NCBI GenBank assembly: GCA_027563935.2
Contig: CM050454.1
Location: 24,549,501-24,613,500 of the forward strand
Reading direction: 5' to 3'
DNA from: Costus lasius
Taxonomy: Eukaryota; Streptophyta; Magnoliopsida; Zingiberales; Costaceae
DNA length: 64,000 nucleotides
Shown here: positions 1 through 13,887 of the stretch, piece by piece
How the letters are laid out: the number at the start of each line of letters is the position of its first letter
Numbering within the stretch: position 1 is the stretch's first letter
The notes under the pieces: model-generated
Told to the model about the DNA's origin: nothing
Databases searched by the model: none
Seen by the model: only the letters and a program-made list of their open reading frames with translations
Program-made: the position numbers and the translations under genes

Positions 1-506
1 AGTGTCCTAACCTGACTCATGATCATTATCCAAGATAGTCTATAATCATTATATTTCAAATGATATTGAAATACCTCAAAATAATGACATTCATCATTTA
101 GAAACACAAGTGATCTCAAGTCAAAGGACATGTGCCACTTGGTGCTTACAAGGAATATTCACATTGTGACAACCAACTGAATATCCTAGTAGGGTCTGTC
201 CAGTACATCCAATGTACCCATGAGTCTACATCTTATTCCATGCTCGAAGCATCCTATAAGATTAGAACACATATTAGTCTCAATCATATCAAGGCTGTCT
301 CAAGTTCACCAAGATATCTCGACTAAGGACATATGCATGTCAGCCTAGCTGAACAGCTTTGAGACATTATTCAGAAGTACACTTATTACAGCAGACAAGG
401 TAACAACCTGAATAATAACCATGCCTTTATAAACTCAAGAGTTTATTACATGATACTTATACAATCCCAAGGCCTCAAACATTAGCCTTAAGGGCATACC
501 CGAACA
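1..506 (-). repeat. Element A 3' LTR (partial)
   Basis: This is the part of the 3' LTR inside the window; read in sense it starts at 506 with TGTTCGGGTATGCCC, where other copies have TGTTGGGG. It aligns base for base with 18164-18669 of the 5' LTR. It contains the inverted repeat GTACAT-CCA-ATGTAC that recurs in all family-1 LTRs. A 64-residue open frame on the opposite strand is a shadow shared by most LTR copies and is not called as a gene. Confidence 0.95.
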
Positions 507-518
507 ATCTCCCACTTG
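507..518 (-). other. Polypurine tract, element A
   Basis: The sense strand reads CAAGTGGGAGAT directly before the LTR terminus. A purine-rich run abutting the 3' LTR is the plus-strand priming site of LTR retrotransposons. The same sequence abuts the 3' LTR of B (6498-6509), F (24536-24547), G (35187-35198), J (about 52140-52151) and L (57611-57622). Confidence 0.85.
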
Positions 519-526
519 CACTTAAT

Positions 527-3500
527 CTAATGGTTGAGAAATCTCAAACCCATATTATTACAGTGCTTCTCATGCTTCTGCTGCGCCAGAGGCTTGGTAA
601 GCGGGTCTGCCAGATTGTCATCTGTATGAACTTTGCAGATTTTGATCTCGCCTCGATCAATGATCTCCCGGATCAAGTGAAACCGTCTCTGTATGTGCTT
701 GGACTTCTGGTGCGACCGTGGTTCCTTTGCTTGTGCGATTGCTCCAGTGTTATCACAGAAGATAACCAAAGGATCTGCACTCGAAGGAACGACACCAAGT
801 TCTCTCACGAACTTGCGAATCCATACTGCCTCCTTGGATGCTTCCGAGGCTGCAACATACTCGGCTTCTGTTGTGGAATCAGCAACAGTTGACTGTTTGA
901 AACTCTTCCACACCACTGCTCCACCATTCAAGCTAAAAACATAGCCTGATTGCGATCGGAAATCATCCTGGTCCGACTGGAACGAAGCGTCAGTATATCC
1001 CTCTATACTGAGTTCTTCCTGACCACCATATATCAAGAACATATCTTTGGTCCTCCGCAGATATTTTATAATGTTCTTGACTGCAATCCAGTGCGCCAAA
1101 CCTGGATTACTTTGGAACCGACTGGTCACGCTTAACCCGTAAGTGACGTCTGGGCGAGTACACAACATCGCATACATAATGGACCCAATAGCCGAAGCAT
1201 AAGGCGTATTGTCCATTTCATCTTTCTCAGTCTGTGTTTGTGGACACTGACTCTTCGAAAGATTCAGACCATGTCTGACTGGAAGATATCCACGTTTAGA
1301 ATTCTCTAAATGGAATCTCTCCAGGACTTTATCGATGTAAGTACTCTGGCACAGCCCGAGAAGCCTCTTAGATCTATCCCGGTAGATCTTCACACCTAAC
1401 ACATAGGCTGCTTCTCCTAGATCTTTCATCTGGAAACATTTTCTTAACCATGCTTTAACAGCATGCAGTTCAGGAATATCATTTCCAATGATCAAGATAT
1501 CATCGACGTAGAGGATTAGGAATGTAATCACGCTCCCACTAAACCTTTTATATACACACGGGTCGTCCTCGTTCTTGATGAAACCAAACTCAGAGATTGA
1601 TTCATCAAAACGAATATTCCAGCTTCTTGATGCTTGTTTAAGTCCATAAATAGACTTCTTTAACTTGCATATTTTATGACGATCGGCTGGATTAGTGAAA
1701 CCTTCAGGTTGTGTCATATACACATCCTCATCAAGATTTCCATTAAGGAAAGCTGTCTTCACATCCATCTGCCAGATCTCATAATCGTAATATGCAGCTA
1801 TCGCGAAAAGAATCCGAATAGACGTAAACATGGCTACAGGAGAGAAAGTTTCATCATAATCTATCCCGTAGATTTGTTTGAAACCTTTCGCTACTAGCCT
1901 GCCTTTATAGGTAACCACGTTACCATCCATGTCAATCTTCTTCTTGAAGATCCATTTACAGCCTATAGGGATTACTCCCGAAGGCGGATCAACCAAATCC
2001 CAGACTTGGTTATCTGACATGGAGTCCATCTCGGCTCGCATAGCTTCAAGCCATCTAGCTGACTCCGGTCCACTGACCGCATCCGCATAGGTGAGGGGTT
2101 CATCATTATCAATGATGTAGACTCCGTCATAGCGCTCAGGCTGTCGACGGATCCTTCCCGATCTTCGCGGTTCCCGTGATATCTGAGCCTCAGGTTGTTC
2201 AATAACCTGATCTACCGGCTCAGGCTCGTCCAACTGTGCTTGACTACTTTGTCCTTCTTCTGGATTCTCATCCAGTTTTATTTCTCTCCCACTGCCCTCT
2301 TGCAGAAGAAATTCCTTCTCAAGAAATATGGCAGTCCGAGCAACAAATACCTTGTTCTCTTTGGGATCGTAGAAATAATAACCCTTAGTTTCCTTAGGGT
2401 AACCGACAAAGATACATTTCTCAGATCTGCTCCAGTTTCCCAGAGGCGAGCTTTTTGACATAAGCCTCGCAACCCCAGATCCTGATAAATGTCAAGCCAG
2501 GCTGTTTCCCATACCATAACTCATATGGCGTCTTAGAAACTGCCTTGGATGGCACTCGGTTTAGTACCTTTGCAGCTGTTTCCAGTGCAAAACCCCAAAA
2601 GGAGTATGGAAGAGTGGCCTGACTCATCATAGAACGAACCATATCAAGTAACGTTCTATTTCTCCTCTCGGACACACCATTCCATTGCGGTGTTCCTGGC
2701 GGAGTGAGCTGTGAGATAATCCCACACTCTTTCAGATAGTCAGTAAACGCATGACTCAAGTATTCTCCACCTCGATCAGAACGAAGTGCCTTGATATTTC
2801 GGCCTAACTGATTTTGTACTTCATTTTTGAACTCTTTGAACTTGTCAAAAGATTCACTTTTATGTCTCATCAAATAGACATACCCATACCTACTGAAATC
2901 ATCAGTAAAGGTAATGAAGTACTGATAGCCACCTCTAGCATGTTTACTAAATGGCCCACACACATCACTGTGTATAAGGTCAAGTAAACCTGAAGCCCTT
3001 TGACCTTTGTTAAGAAAAGGTGACTTCGTCATTTTACCCATCAAACAAGCTTTGCATGTATCAATCTCCTCACAGGAGAATGATCCCAGCAGTCCATGAT
3101 CATGCAACCGCTTAATGCGCTTCTCGTTAATATGGCCTAAACGACTATGCCATAGCAAGGTGCTGTCATCAGCATACTTGGCTTTCTTAACATCAACACT
3201 TTGTATAGAACTTTCCATGTCCAACATGTATAACCCATTGTTAATTGAACCAGTTGCATAAACAATATTATCTAAAGATAAAACACACTTTGAAATATTG
3301 CATTCAAAGGCAAATCCTTTCCTGACAAGTGCAGGAATAGAGACAATATTTTTAGTTATACTGGGTACAAAATAACAATTGTTTAATTCTAATACAATGC
3401 CAGATGGTAAAGAAATGAAATAGTCTCCTACAGCAACAGCAGCAACCCGTGCCCCGTTTCCAACGCGTAGGTCTACCTCATGCTGTCCCACCTGTCTTCT

Positions 3501-4409
3501 TCTCTTGAGTTCCTGTACATTTGAACAAATGTGAACTCCACATGCAGTGTCCAACACCCATGAAATAGAAGAAGAAGATAACATGACCTCAGTCACATAT
3601 ATACCTGAGCCAGAAGCGATGCTTCCCCTCTTATCTCCTTGGAGCGCTTTGCAGTCCTTTTTCCAGTGACCCAGCTGGCCACAGTGGAAACACCTGTTGT
3701 CCTTTGACCGCTTAACCTTTTGCTTCAGAGCCTTACTGTAGTTCTTGACTGGGGCTTTGCCCTTCTTCCCCTTCTTCTTGTTCCTGGAAGGAACCATCAA
3801 GACAGAGGTTGAAGGCTTTCCCTTCAGAGTTTCCTCAGTAGTCAAGAGCATATTCAGCAGCTCTGCCGGAGTACAATCGATCTTGTTCATATTAAAGTTA
3901 ATAATGAACGCATCGAAAGAGGGCGGGAGAGACTGCAGAATTATGTCTACAGCAAGCTCCTGGTTGACGGTATGCCCCAGTTTCTCCAGAGCCTCCTTGT
4001 GCCCAATCATCTTGAGCACGTGAGCTCCCACTGGGCTCCCTTCAGCCAGTTTGCTCTGAAAGAAGAGCTTCGTCAGATTATAGCGTTCTGTCCTCGCCTG
4101 TGCAGCATACAGCATCTTGAGGTTCGCTATAATCTCTATAGCCGACATATCCTCATGCTGACGCTGCAGCGGTGGCGTCATAGACGCTAGCATCAGGCAA
4201 GCGACATCAATGCTATCATTGACGTGCTTTTCATAGGCATCGCGAACCGCCCTTGCGGCGTTCGCAGCGGGTTGAGGCGGCACAGCCGTCTCGAGGACAT
4301 ACAGTTTCCTCTCTGCCTTAAGAACGATCTTAAGGTGTCCAAACCAGTCAGAGAAGTTTGGCCCAGCAAACTTCTCCCTTTCCAGTAGGGATCGCACATT
4401 GAAGCTCAT
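527..4409 (-). pseudogene. Element A Gag-Pol polyprotein, frameshifted
   Basis: Copia polyprotein homologous along its whole length to the intact copy of element L. The N-terminal frame (ATG at 4407-4409, ending near 2421) carries Gag, a CX2CX4HX4C zinc knuckle, the protease motif DTAC, the HHCC finger and the DDE integrase core. The C-terminal frame (to 527) carries the integrase tail, RT with YVDD, and RNase H. The frames part near 2430, where sense 'GKLESRSDKC' is interrupted. A CT-rich stretch there is 2 bp shorter than in the copy at 10093-10113, which explains the shift. No other premature stop was seen, so this is a single, probably recent, lesion. Confidence 0.93.
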
Positions 4410-4819
4410 GGTGTTCGTTGCTGCAGGTATCTACAACAATGCAAGAACAGCAAGGTTAGTATCAATGTTTAGAATCTATCCAGGACTTAAGAAAGATTCT
4501 TTTCTCACTATTTTGTCTGACTGAAAAATCCAGTAAACAGTCCGAAAGAGTAACACTCTTTTAGTGAGATGGGATCCAGATTTCATACTTGGTCTCCGCG
4601 TCCCGCTCAGGCGAGATAAGATGCACAGAGATGACAAGCATTAATTTCTAGTAGGCTGTCCCAGCCAATCGCCAACCCGTGCGATTCCCCTTCATCTGGG
4701 CAATCCAGCAGACTGTGCCAACTGAGTTGGTACAACACAGTCTCTGATCCCACAGATGGCTGCCTCCATGTGCTACCATATGCGCCACATATGTAGTCTA
4801 CATGGTCAAGCTGACCCGA
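4410..4819 (-). other. Element A 5' leader, gag-proximal part
   Basis: Untranslated leader upstream of A gag, cut by the insertion of B. It holds two of the conserved bulged hairpins. The first, at about 4593-4631, has the sequence TGCATCTTA in the sense bulge. The second, at 4711-4742, has outer arms GACTGTG and CACAGTC, inner arms CCAA and TTGG, and a side bulge TACAA on this strand. The third hairpin of the set lies beyond B at 15678-15703. No open frame of note is present. Confidence 0.8.
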
Positions 4820-4824
4820 CCTAC
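4820..4824. other. Target-site duplication of element B, left copy (CCTAC)
   Basis: CCTAC at 4820-4824 directly precedes the B 3' LTR and is repeated at 15575-15579 directly after its 5' LTR. Removing B and one copy restores a continuous A leader; the join matches the uninterrupted leader of B at 12488-12500. A five-base duplication is typical of copia integrases. Confidence 0.95.
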
Positions 4825-6497
4825 TGAAAGAACCCCTAAATAAGGGGGCGAAACCCTAGATAGGCGCATGTAATTTTTAAAGCAACGGAAAGGAGGGTTT
4901 CTAGGACCTTTGATGCATGTATTATTATCAACTTAAAAACCGATTGCATAAGAGATAAAATCATACCATTGCCATCGGTTTGATGGTGTCTTAGAATCAA
5001 AGACGCAAGTGCCTCTTCTCCTTAGATGACGCACACAATGAGAAGGCGACTACTTCCTTGGCGACTTTGTGCTAGCAAATCTTCAAGGAGTCCTTCGTAT
5101 GGGGAAATGAGAGAGAGCTTGCTTGTTTTTCTTCTCGACTCTTCAAGGCGTGAAGAATAATGATCAACACGAGAGGAGGCGACGAGAATAGAGAGGAGGC
5201 CACACGATATGCGCTCCACACAAGACATGGAGACGTGGTTGCTAAAAATAGCCAACCTCACTCTTTCATGCGATCATGTGTTCATGCATTTAACCAATCG
5301 CATTTTCCTCTCTTCTTTGAATTGAACCAAGCGCTCATCCATGAGCCGGTTCACTTAAGTTTGGTTCAATAACCAAATAAACCAAGCAATCAGTCCAGAC
5401 CACAATAAACACTTAAGTTCTTGATCTGACCGTCAATCTCTCGATGCTCCTGATCTGACCGATCTAGCATCCAATCTCTCGATCAAAGCTTACCGATCTC
5501 AAGCCCTAATCAATCAAACATGATTAGACCAGATCTCACTTACAATCAGAGATTAAATCCCTTTAAACTGAACCCGAACAATTCAGTCCACACGATCTGA
5601 CTTAAGTAAGCCATATCATCAAATTGTGCGACCCTGAGGGTTTCCTCTAAATGTCGGTAACGATAATTCTCATTATCACGATCAGTGAGGGGTATCTAGC
5701 AACACATCACTGTCTCCCGATATAAAGGAAAGAGTCTTCCAAGACTACACCCAAACCACAGCACAAGTGTGAATCAATTCACAAGGCATGCATATTTCCT
5801 TTGCCACTGGATGTTCTTATTGGACAAGCCTGTCAAGCTTGTAACTCCAATATGATGTGCATGATTAGATCAGATGAACACAGTCACCTAGGTATGGCCA
5901 TACACTTTCTCAATCATCTCATCCAGGGGGCCCCTTTAGAACATCACACTCCTTAAACAAGGAGACGGCAATCCTATGTCTATCACTAGTGCCCTAACCT
6001 GATTCAAGCTCACCATCCAAGATAGTCTATAATCATTATGTTTCAAATGATATTGAACTACCTCAAAACAATGGCAATCATCATTTAGATAACACAAGTG
6101 ATCTCAAGTCAGAGGAAATGTGCCACTTGTCACATTCAAGGAATATTCACATTGTGACAAACAATTGAACATCCTAGTAGGGTCTGTCCAGTACATCCAA
6201 TGTACCCATGAGTCTACATCTTATTCCATGCTCGAAGCATCCTATAAGATTAGAACACATATTAGTCTTGACCATATCAAGGCTGTCTCATGTTCACCAA
6301 GATATATCGACTAAGGACATAATTGCATGTCAGCCCAGCTGAACAGCTTTGAGACATTATTCAGAAGAACATATATTGCAGCAGACAATGTAACTAACTG
6401 AATAACAACCATGCCTTTATAAACATAACAGTTTATTACATAATACTGATACATTCCCATAGGCCTCAAACATTAGCCTTAAGGGCATACCCCAACA
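4825..6497 (-). repeat. Element B 3' LTR
   Basis: 1673-bp family-1 LTR, sense start TGTTGGGGTATGCCC at 6497 and sense end GGGGTTCTTTCA at 4825. It carries the three-stem junction at 5651-5723. There the middle stem reads GATAAT and ATTATC, whereas other copies have GATAAC and GTTATC, so both arms changed together. Palindrome GTATGGCCATAC lies at 5892-5903 and hairpin CTCCTT-AAAC-AAGGAG at 5949-5964. Confidence 0.95.
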
Positions 6498-6517
6498 ATC
6501 TCCCACTTGCACTTAAT

Positions 6518-9500
6518 CTAATGGTTGAGAAATCTCAAACCCATATTATTACAGTGCTTCTCATGCTTCTGCTGCGCCAGAGGCTTGGTAAGCGGGTCAG
6601 CCAGATTGTCATCTGTATGAACCTTGCAGATTTTGATCTCGCCACGATCTATGATCTCCCTGATCAAATGAAACCGTCTCTGTATGTGCTTGGACTTCTG
6701 GTGCGACCGTGGTTCCTTTGCTTGTGCAATTGCTCCAGTGTTATCACAGAAGATAACCAAAGGATCTGCACTCGAAGGAACGACACCAAGTTCTCTCACG
6801 AACTTACGAATCCACACTGCCTCCTTGGATGCTTCCGAGGCTGCAACATACTCGGCTTCTGTTGTGGAATCAGCAACAGTTGACTGTTTGAAACTCTTCC
6901 ACACCACTGCACCTCCATTCAAGCTAAAAACATAGCCTGATTGCGATCGGAAATCATCCTGGTCAGACTAGAACGAAGCGTCAGTATATCCTTCAATACT
7001 GAGTTCTTCCTGACCACCATATATCAAGAACATATCTTTGGTCCTCCGCAGATATTTTAAAATATTCTTGACTGCAATCCAGTGCGCCATACCTGGATTA
7101 CCTTGGAAACGACTGGTCACGCTTAACCCGTAAGCGACGTCTGGGCGAGTACACAACATCGCATACATAATGGAACCAATAGCCGAAGCATAAGGCGTAT
7201 TGTCCATTTCATCTTTCTCAGTCTGTGTTTGTGGACACTGACTCTTCGAAAGATTCAGACCATGTCTGACTGGAAGATATCCTCGTTTAGAATTCTCTAA
7301 ATGAAATCTCTCCAGGACCTTATCGATGTAAGTACTCTGGCACAGCCCGAGAAGCCTCTTAGATCTATCCCTGTAGATCTTCACACCTAATACATAGGCT
7401 GCTTCTCCTAAATCTTTCATCTGGAAACATTTCCTCAGCCATGCTTTAACAGCATGCATTTCAGGAATGTCATTTCCAATGATCAAGATGTCATCGACGT
7501 AGAGGACTAGAAAAGTAATTACGCTCCCACTAAACCTCTTATATACACACGGGTCATCCTCGTTCTTGATGAAACCAAATTCGGTGACTGATTCATCAAA
7601 ACGAATATTCCAGCTTCTAGATGCTTGCTTAAGTCCATAAATAGACTTCTTTAACTTGCATATCTTATGACGATCTGCTGGATTAGTAAAACCCTCTGGT
7701 TGTGTCATGTACACATCCTCATCCAGATTTCCATTAAGGAAAGCTGTTTTCACATCCATCTGCCAGATCTCATAATCATAGTATGCAGCTATCGCGAAAA
7801 GAATCCGAATAGACTTAAACATGGCTACAGGTGAGAAAGTTTCATCATAATCTATCCCGTAGATTTGTTTGAAACCTTTCGCAACTAGCCTGCCTTTATA
7901 GGTAACTACGTTACCATCCATGTCAATCTTCTTCTTGAAGATCCATTTACAGCCTATAGGGATAACTCCCGGAGGCGGATCAACCAAGTCCCAAACTTGG
8001 TTATCTGACATGGAGTCCATCTCGGCGCGCATAGCTTCAAGCCATCTCGCTGACTCCGGTCCACTGACCGCATCCGCATAAGTGAGGGGTTCATCATGAT
8101 CAATGATGTAGACTCCGTCATAGCGCTCAGGCTGTCGACGGATCCTTCCCGATCTTCGCGGTTCCCGTGATATCTGAGCCTCAGGTTGTTCAATAACCTG
8201 TTCTACCGGCTCAGGCTCATCCAACTCTGCTTGGTCACTTTTGAAGGAACCCCTAATAAGGGGGGGGGAACCCTATACATGCGCTTCTAGCATGCAATGC
8301 GGAAAAAGGGCTTCTAAAGATCGCATATGAACTATATAATCAACTTAAACCAACTTAAGATCATGATATGATCTTACCATTGCCATGGATGGAAGGCGGC
8401 TTGGAAGAAGAAAACAAGGTTGATCTCCTCCAAAAGGTGCGCACACAAGAAGACAAAGACTACTCCCTTCTCAACTTTGTGCTAGCAAAAGCTTCAAGGG
8501 GTCTTATCGCATGAAGGAGATGATGAACTCTTGGCCGATCTTTCTTCTCGTCACTTTCACCACACAAGAAAGTGTGTGTCGTCGAGAGCAAGATGATGGA
8601 GAGGAGCGTTAGCCAAACTTGTGATCGAATGTGGAGACATTCATCACAATTGTCAAACCGAAATGCCATAAATGGCAAGTCATCAAAGCTTGCGTTATGC
8701 GTTCACATGAAGTGAACCAAACGCATAGCTCTCCTCTCAAATGAACCAAGCGCTCACATGTGAGCCGGTTCAATTCAATTGGTCCAATGACCAAACCAAA
8801 TCAGCCCAATAATCGGTTCAGACCAAATTAAACCCTAAGGTTCAAAATCTGACCGTTCATCCTTTTAATGCTCTTGATCTCTTCGATCTAGCATCCACAC
8901 TCTCGATCTAAGCTTACCGATCTCAAGCCCTAATCAATCAAACATGATCAGACTGGATCTCACTTACAATCAGAGTTTAATCTCCTTTAAACTGAACTCG
9001 AACAATTCAGTCCACACGATCTGACTTAAGTAGCCATATCATCAAATTGTGCGACCCTAAGGGTTTCCTTTAAATGTCGGTAACGATAACTTACGTTATC
9101 ACGATCAGCGAGGGGTATCTAGCAACACATCACTGTCTCCCGATATAAAGGAAAGAGTCTTCCAAGACTCCACCCAACCACAGCATAAGTGTGAATCAAC
9201 TCACTAGGCATGCATGATTCCTTTGCCACTGGATGTTCTTATTGGACAAGCATGTCAAGCCTGTAACTCCAATACGATGAGCATGATTAGATCAGATGCA
9301 CATAGTCATCTGGGTATGGCCATACACTTCCTCAATCATCTCATATAGTGGGGCCCTTTAGAACATCACACTCCTTAAACAAGGAGACGGCAATCCTTTA
9401 TCTATCACAAGTGCCCTAACCTGACTCAAGCTCACCATCCAAGATAGTCTATAATCATTATGTTTCAAATGATATTGAACTACCTCAAAACAATGACAAT

Positions 9501-12079
9501 CATCATTTAGAAACATAAGTGATCTCAAGTCAAAGGACATGTGCCACTTAGTGCTTACAAGGATCATTCACATTGTGACAAGCAATGGAATATCCGAGTA
9601 GGGTCTGTCCAGTACATCCAATGTACCCATGAGTCTACATCTTATTCCATGCTCGAAGCATCCTATAAGATTAGCACTCATATCAGTCTCAATCATATCA
9701 AGGCTGTCTCATGTTCACCAAGATATCTCGACTAAGGACATATAGCCTGTCAGCCTAGCTGAACAGCTTTGAGACATTATTCAGAAGTACACTTATTACA
9801 GCAGACAAGGTAACAACCTGAATAATAACCATGCCTTTATAAACTTAAGAGTTTATTACATGATACTTATACAATCCCAAGGCCTCAAACATTAGCCTTA
9901 AGGGCATACCCCAACAACTTTGTCCTTCTTCTGGATTCTCATCCAGCTTTATTTCTCTCCCACTGGCCTCTTGCAGAAGAAACTCCTTCTCAAGAAATAT
10001 GGCCGTCCGAGCAACAAAAACCTTGTTCTCCTTGGGATCGTAGAAATAATAACCCTTAGTTTCCTTAGGGTAACCGACAAAGATACATTTGTCAGATCTG
10101 CTCTCTAGTTTCCCAGAGGCGAGCTTTTTGACATAAGCCTCGCAGCCCCAGATCCTGATAAATGTCAAGCTCGGCTGTTTCCCATACCATAACTCATATG
10201 GAGTCTTAGAAACTGCCTTGGATGGCACTCGGTTTAGTACCTTTGCAGCTGTTTCCAGCGCAAAACCCCAAAAGGAGTATGGAAGAGTAGCCTGACTCAT
10301 CATAGAACGAACCATATCAAGTAACGTTCTATTTCTCCTCTCGGACACACCATTCCATTGCGGTGTTCCTGGCGGAGTGAGCTGTGAGATAATCCCACAC
10401 TCCTTCAGATAGTCAGTAAACGTATGACTCAAGTATTCACCACCTCGATCTGTGCGAAGTGCCTTGATATTTCGGCCTAGCTGATTTTGTACTTCATTCT
10501 TGAACTCTTTGAACTTGTCAAAAGATTCACTCTTATGTCTCATCAGATAGACATAGCCATACCTACTGAAATCATCAGTAAAGGTAATGAAGTACTGATA
10601 GCCACCTCTGGCATGTTTACTAAATGGCCCACACACATCACTGTGTATAAGGTCAAGTAAACCTGAAGCCCTTTGACCTTTATGAGGAAAAGGTGACCGC
10701 GTCATTTTACCCATCAAACAAGCCTTGCATGTATCAATCTCCTTATAGGAGAATGATCCCAGCAGTCCATTATCATGCAACCGCTTAATGCGTTTCTCGT
10801 TAATATGGCCTAAACGACTATGCCATAACAAGGTGCTGTCATCAGCATACTTGGCTTTCTTAATATCAATTTGCTGTATCGAACATTCCATGTCCAACAT
10901 GAATAACCCATTGCTAATTGAACCAGTTGCATAAACAATATTATCTAAAGATAAAACACACTTTGAAATATTGCATTCAAAGGAAAATCCCTTCCTGACA
11001 AGAGCAGGAATGGAGATAATATTTTTAGTAATACTGGGAACAAAATAACAATTGTCCAGTTCCAATACAATGCCAGATGGTAAAGAAATGAAGTAGTCTC
11101 CTACAGCAACAGCAGCAACCCGTGCTCCGTTTCCAACGCGTAGGTCCACCTCATGCTGTCCCACCTGCCTTCTTCTCTTGAGTTCCTGTACATTTGAACA
11201 AATGTGAACTCCACATGCAGTGTCCAACACCCATGATATAGAAGAAGAAAACATGACCTCAGTCACGAATATACCTGAGCCAGAAGCGATGCTTCCCCTC
11301 TTATCTCCTTGGAGCGCTTTACAGTCCTTTTTCCAGTGACCCAGCTGGCCACAGTGGAAACACCTGTATTCCTTGGACCGCTTCACCTTTTGCTTCAGAG
11401 CCTTGCTGTAGCTCTTGACAGTGGCCTTGCCCTTCTTCCCCTTCTTCTTGTTCCTGGAAGGAACCATTAAGACAGAGGTCGAAGGCTTACCCTTCAGAGT
11501 CTCCTCAGTGGTCAAGAGCATATTCAGCAGCTCTGCCGGAGTACAATCGATTTTGTTCATATTAAAATTAATAATGAACGCGTCGAATGAAGGCGGGAGA
11601 GACTGCAGAATAATGTCCACAGCAAGCTCCTGGTTGATGGTATGCCCCAGTTTCTCTAGAGCCTCCTTGTGCCCAATCATCTTGAGCACGTGAGCTCCCA
11701 CTGGGCTCCCTTCAGCCAGTTTGCTCTGAAAGAAGAGCTTCGTCAAATTGTAGCGCTCAGTCCTTGCCTGTGCAGCATACAGCATCTTGAGGTTCGCTAT
11801 AATCTCTATAGCCGACATATCCTCATGCTGACGCTGCAGCGGTGGCGTCATAGACGCTAGCATCAGGCAAGCGACATCAATGCTATCATTGACGTGCTTT
11901 TCATAGGCTTCCCGAACCGCCCTTGCGGCGTTCGGAGCGGGCTGCGGCGGTATCGCCGTCTCGAGGACATACAGTTTCCTCTCTGCCTTAAGAACGATCT
12001 TAAGGTGTCCAAACCAGTCAGAGAAGTTCGGCCCAGCAAACTTCTCCCTTTCCAGTAGGGATCGCACATTGAAGTTCAT
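6518..12079 (-). pseudogene. Element B Gag-Pol polyprotein, split by LTR C and a nonsense codon
   Basis: The N-terminal part, 12079 down to 9922, encodes Gag with the CFHCGQLGHWKKDC zinc knuckle, protease (DTAC), the HHCC finger and integrase through 'EEGQS'. Solo LTR C then interrupts it. The remainder, 8236 down to 6518, encodes the end of integrase, RT (YVDD) and RNase H. A TAG at 6968-6970 lies where every intact relative has CAG (Gln) in the RNase H segment 'ASFQSDQDD'. The open frame seems to run into LTR C past 9921, but those codons are LTR sequence. Confidence 0.93.
8242..9916 (-). repeat. Element C: solo family-1 LTR inside B
   Basis: A single 1675-bp LTR with no internal region, flanked by perfect ACTTT duplications (8237-8241 and 9917-9921). 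Solo LTRs arise when the two LTRs of an element recombine and delete the interior. It begins TGAAGGAACCCC on this strand and has a nine-base G run near 8261. Its three-stem junction is at 9074-9146. Because host element B is itself very young, insertion and internal deletion both happened recently. Confidence 0.96.
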
Positions 12080-13887
12080 GGTGTTCGTTGCTGCAGGTAT
12101 CTACAACAATGCAAGAACAGCAAGGTCAGTATCAATGTATAAGAATCAATCAGGACTTAAGAAAGATTCTTTTTCTCACTATTTTATCTGGCTGAAAAAT
12201 CCAGCAAAACAGCCCGAAAGAGTAGAACTCTTTTAGTGAGATGGGATCCAGATTTCATACTTGGTCTCCGCGTCCCGCTCAGGCGAGATAAGATGCACAG
12301 AGAGTACAAGCACTAATCTCTGGTAGGCTGTCCCAGCCAATCGCCAACCCGTGCGATTCCCCTTCATCTGGGCAATCCAGCAGACTGTGCCAACTGAGTT
12401 GGTACAACACAGTCTCTGACCCCACAGATGGCTGCCTCCATGTGCTACCATATGCGCCACATATGTAGCCTACACGGTCAAGCTGACCCGACCTACTCCC
12501 TGGACCACCATGTGCTATGCTGAGCAACGAGAAGGGATAAATCCCTACTCTGTAACACACAGGTGTAGTCCCGCACCGTCTGAAGATAGATGGACGTGCC
12601 CACTGAGTGGGTACAACACGGCTCCAACGATAATCAGAACAGTGAGGTTTCGCGTCAGAAGGCTTACGAGCTTGATATTTGATCGTTGGATTTTAACGGT
12701 CTTTTATCTTCTTCACTATCATGCAATTCCTATGGTGATAGCAGAAGATAAACTAATCATGCAATTCTAATATTTAAACAATAAAAGAAAGCATGAATCT
12801 TATGTGGTAAAAGCCCATAGCCCTAGTGAGACCTTAACTTAAATTAAGTCTTCACTTGCTCTTCATGGGTCTTTAGCTGCTCATCTGGCCCAAACCAGGG
12901 CCCAAGCGCCATCTGCAGCATAGGTGCGCCCACCAGGAATATGCGCCTGGTCCTAGGGTCGATCCCTAGACCTCCCACCTGGTCCAGCCACAAGCTGCAT
13001 GCGCCTCTGCCAAGTGTGCTCTGTGCTCTTGTCTAATTAAATTACAAATTTAACTATCTAGACAAGATTGACACGCAGGTCAATTTCACATTATAAATTA
13101 ATTAAACTGTGATTCGCAGATCACAAAAATAAAAATTAATTTACAATTAACTCCCAGGCACGCAGGCCCCAGCACAGCACACATTAATAAAGGGCAGCCC
13201 ACATAAGAAGAAATAAACAAGCATATGCTACAACCAACATGTGATCCACTCATGAAAAATTAAATTTCGAAAACCCCTTGGGATCAATTTTAATTTTCCT
13301 TATTCGCCCTACTACCTTACAATGGTCCATTACTAGGGATCCACTCATCAGACCCAGTCAGATCCACTGCCCTTTCATGCACCAAGTCCTAACTGACTTG
13401 AGTCGACCATAAGGTCAACTATGCATGCGCCAGGGCTGAACAACCACAATGAGGTCTGGCAAGCGGGTGTGACCCCGGGCCTAACTCATGTGTGTTCATT
13501 AGTTGTCTCAATCAGACATCGCTACACACCTGTCTGCAGTCGACCTATAGCCACCTCAGGCTTGCGCCAAGGTGCTATCTGGTCGACCCATTCAGGCTGT
13601 CAGATAGTCTGATCAGACTGGTTGGATCTTGACTAGACTGAGATTTCAACCCTAATAACCCATCTAAGGGTTTACAGTAGGTGCCTTAGATCTAAGGTTA
13701 TACGCGCATGTGATATAAGTTTTTGAGAAAAACATACAAAAACAAGCGCCAAGAACATGCGCCAAGGTCTGAATGTAACATGATATATTTTTCACATGGA
13801 ACATCTAATATGCGCATGTTATAGATCTAAGCATACTTATACATGGATCACAAAGTTTTAAGCAATCATAGAAACATGCAAACAATG
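12080..13887 (-). other. Element B 5' leader
   Basis: About 1.8 kb between primer-binding site and gag with no supported gene. It contains the full set of bulged hairpins at about 12265-12303, 12383-12414 and 12595-12620. Further upstream in sense are the CTGCGA-loop hairpins at 13109-13124 and 13068-13083 (loop CTGCGT in the latter). A weaker three-base-pair version is at 13157-13168. Short open frames are not conserved as proteins between copies. Confidence 0.8.

Noticed and set aside
132..326. 64-residue open frame recurring in family-1 LTRs (also at 6120, 9541, 15197, 18295, 36257 and, with variation, 57235)
   Set aside because: It lies antisense to the element in U3 and overlaps conserved inverted repeats. 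Its similarity between copies follows from the youth of the LTRs, and no protein family is recognisable.
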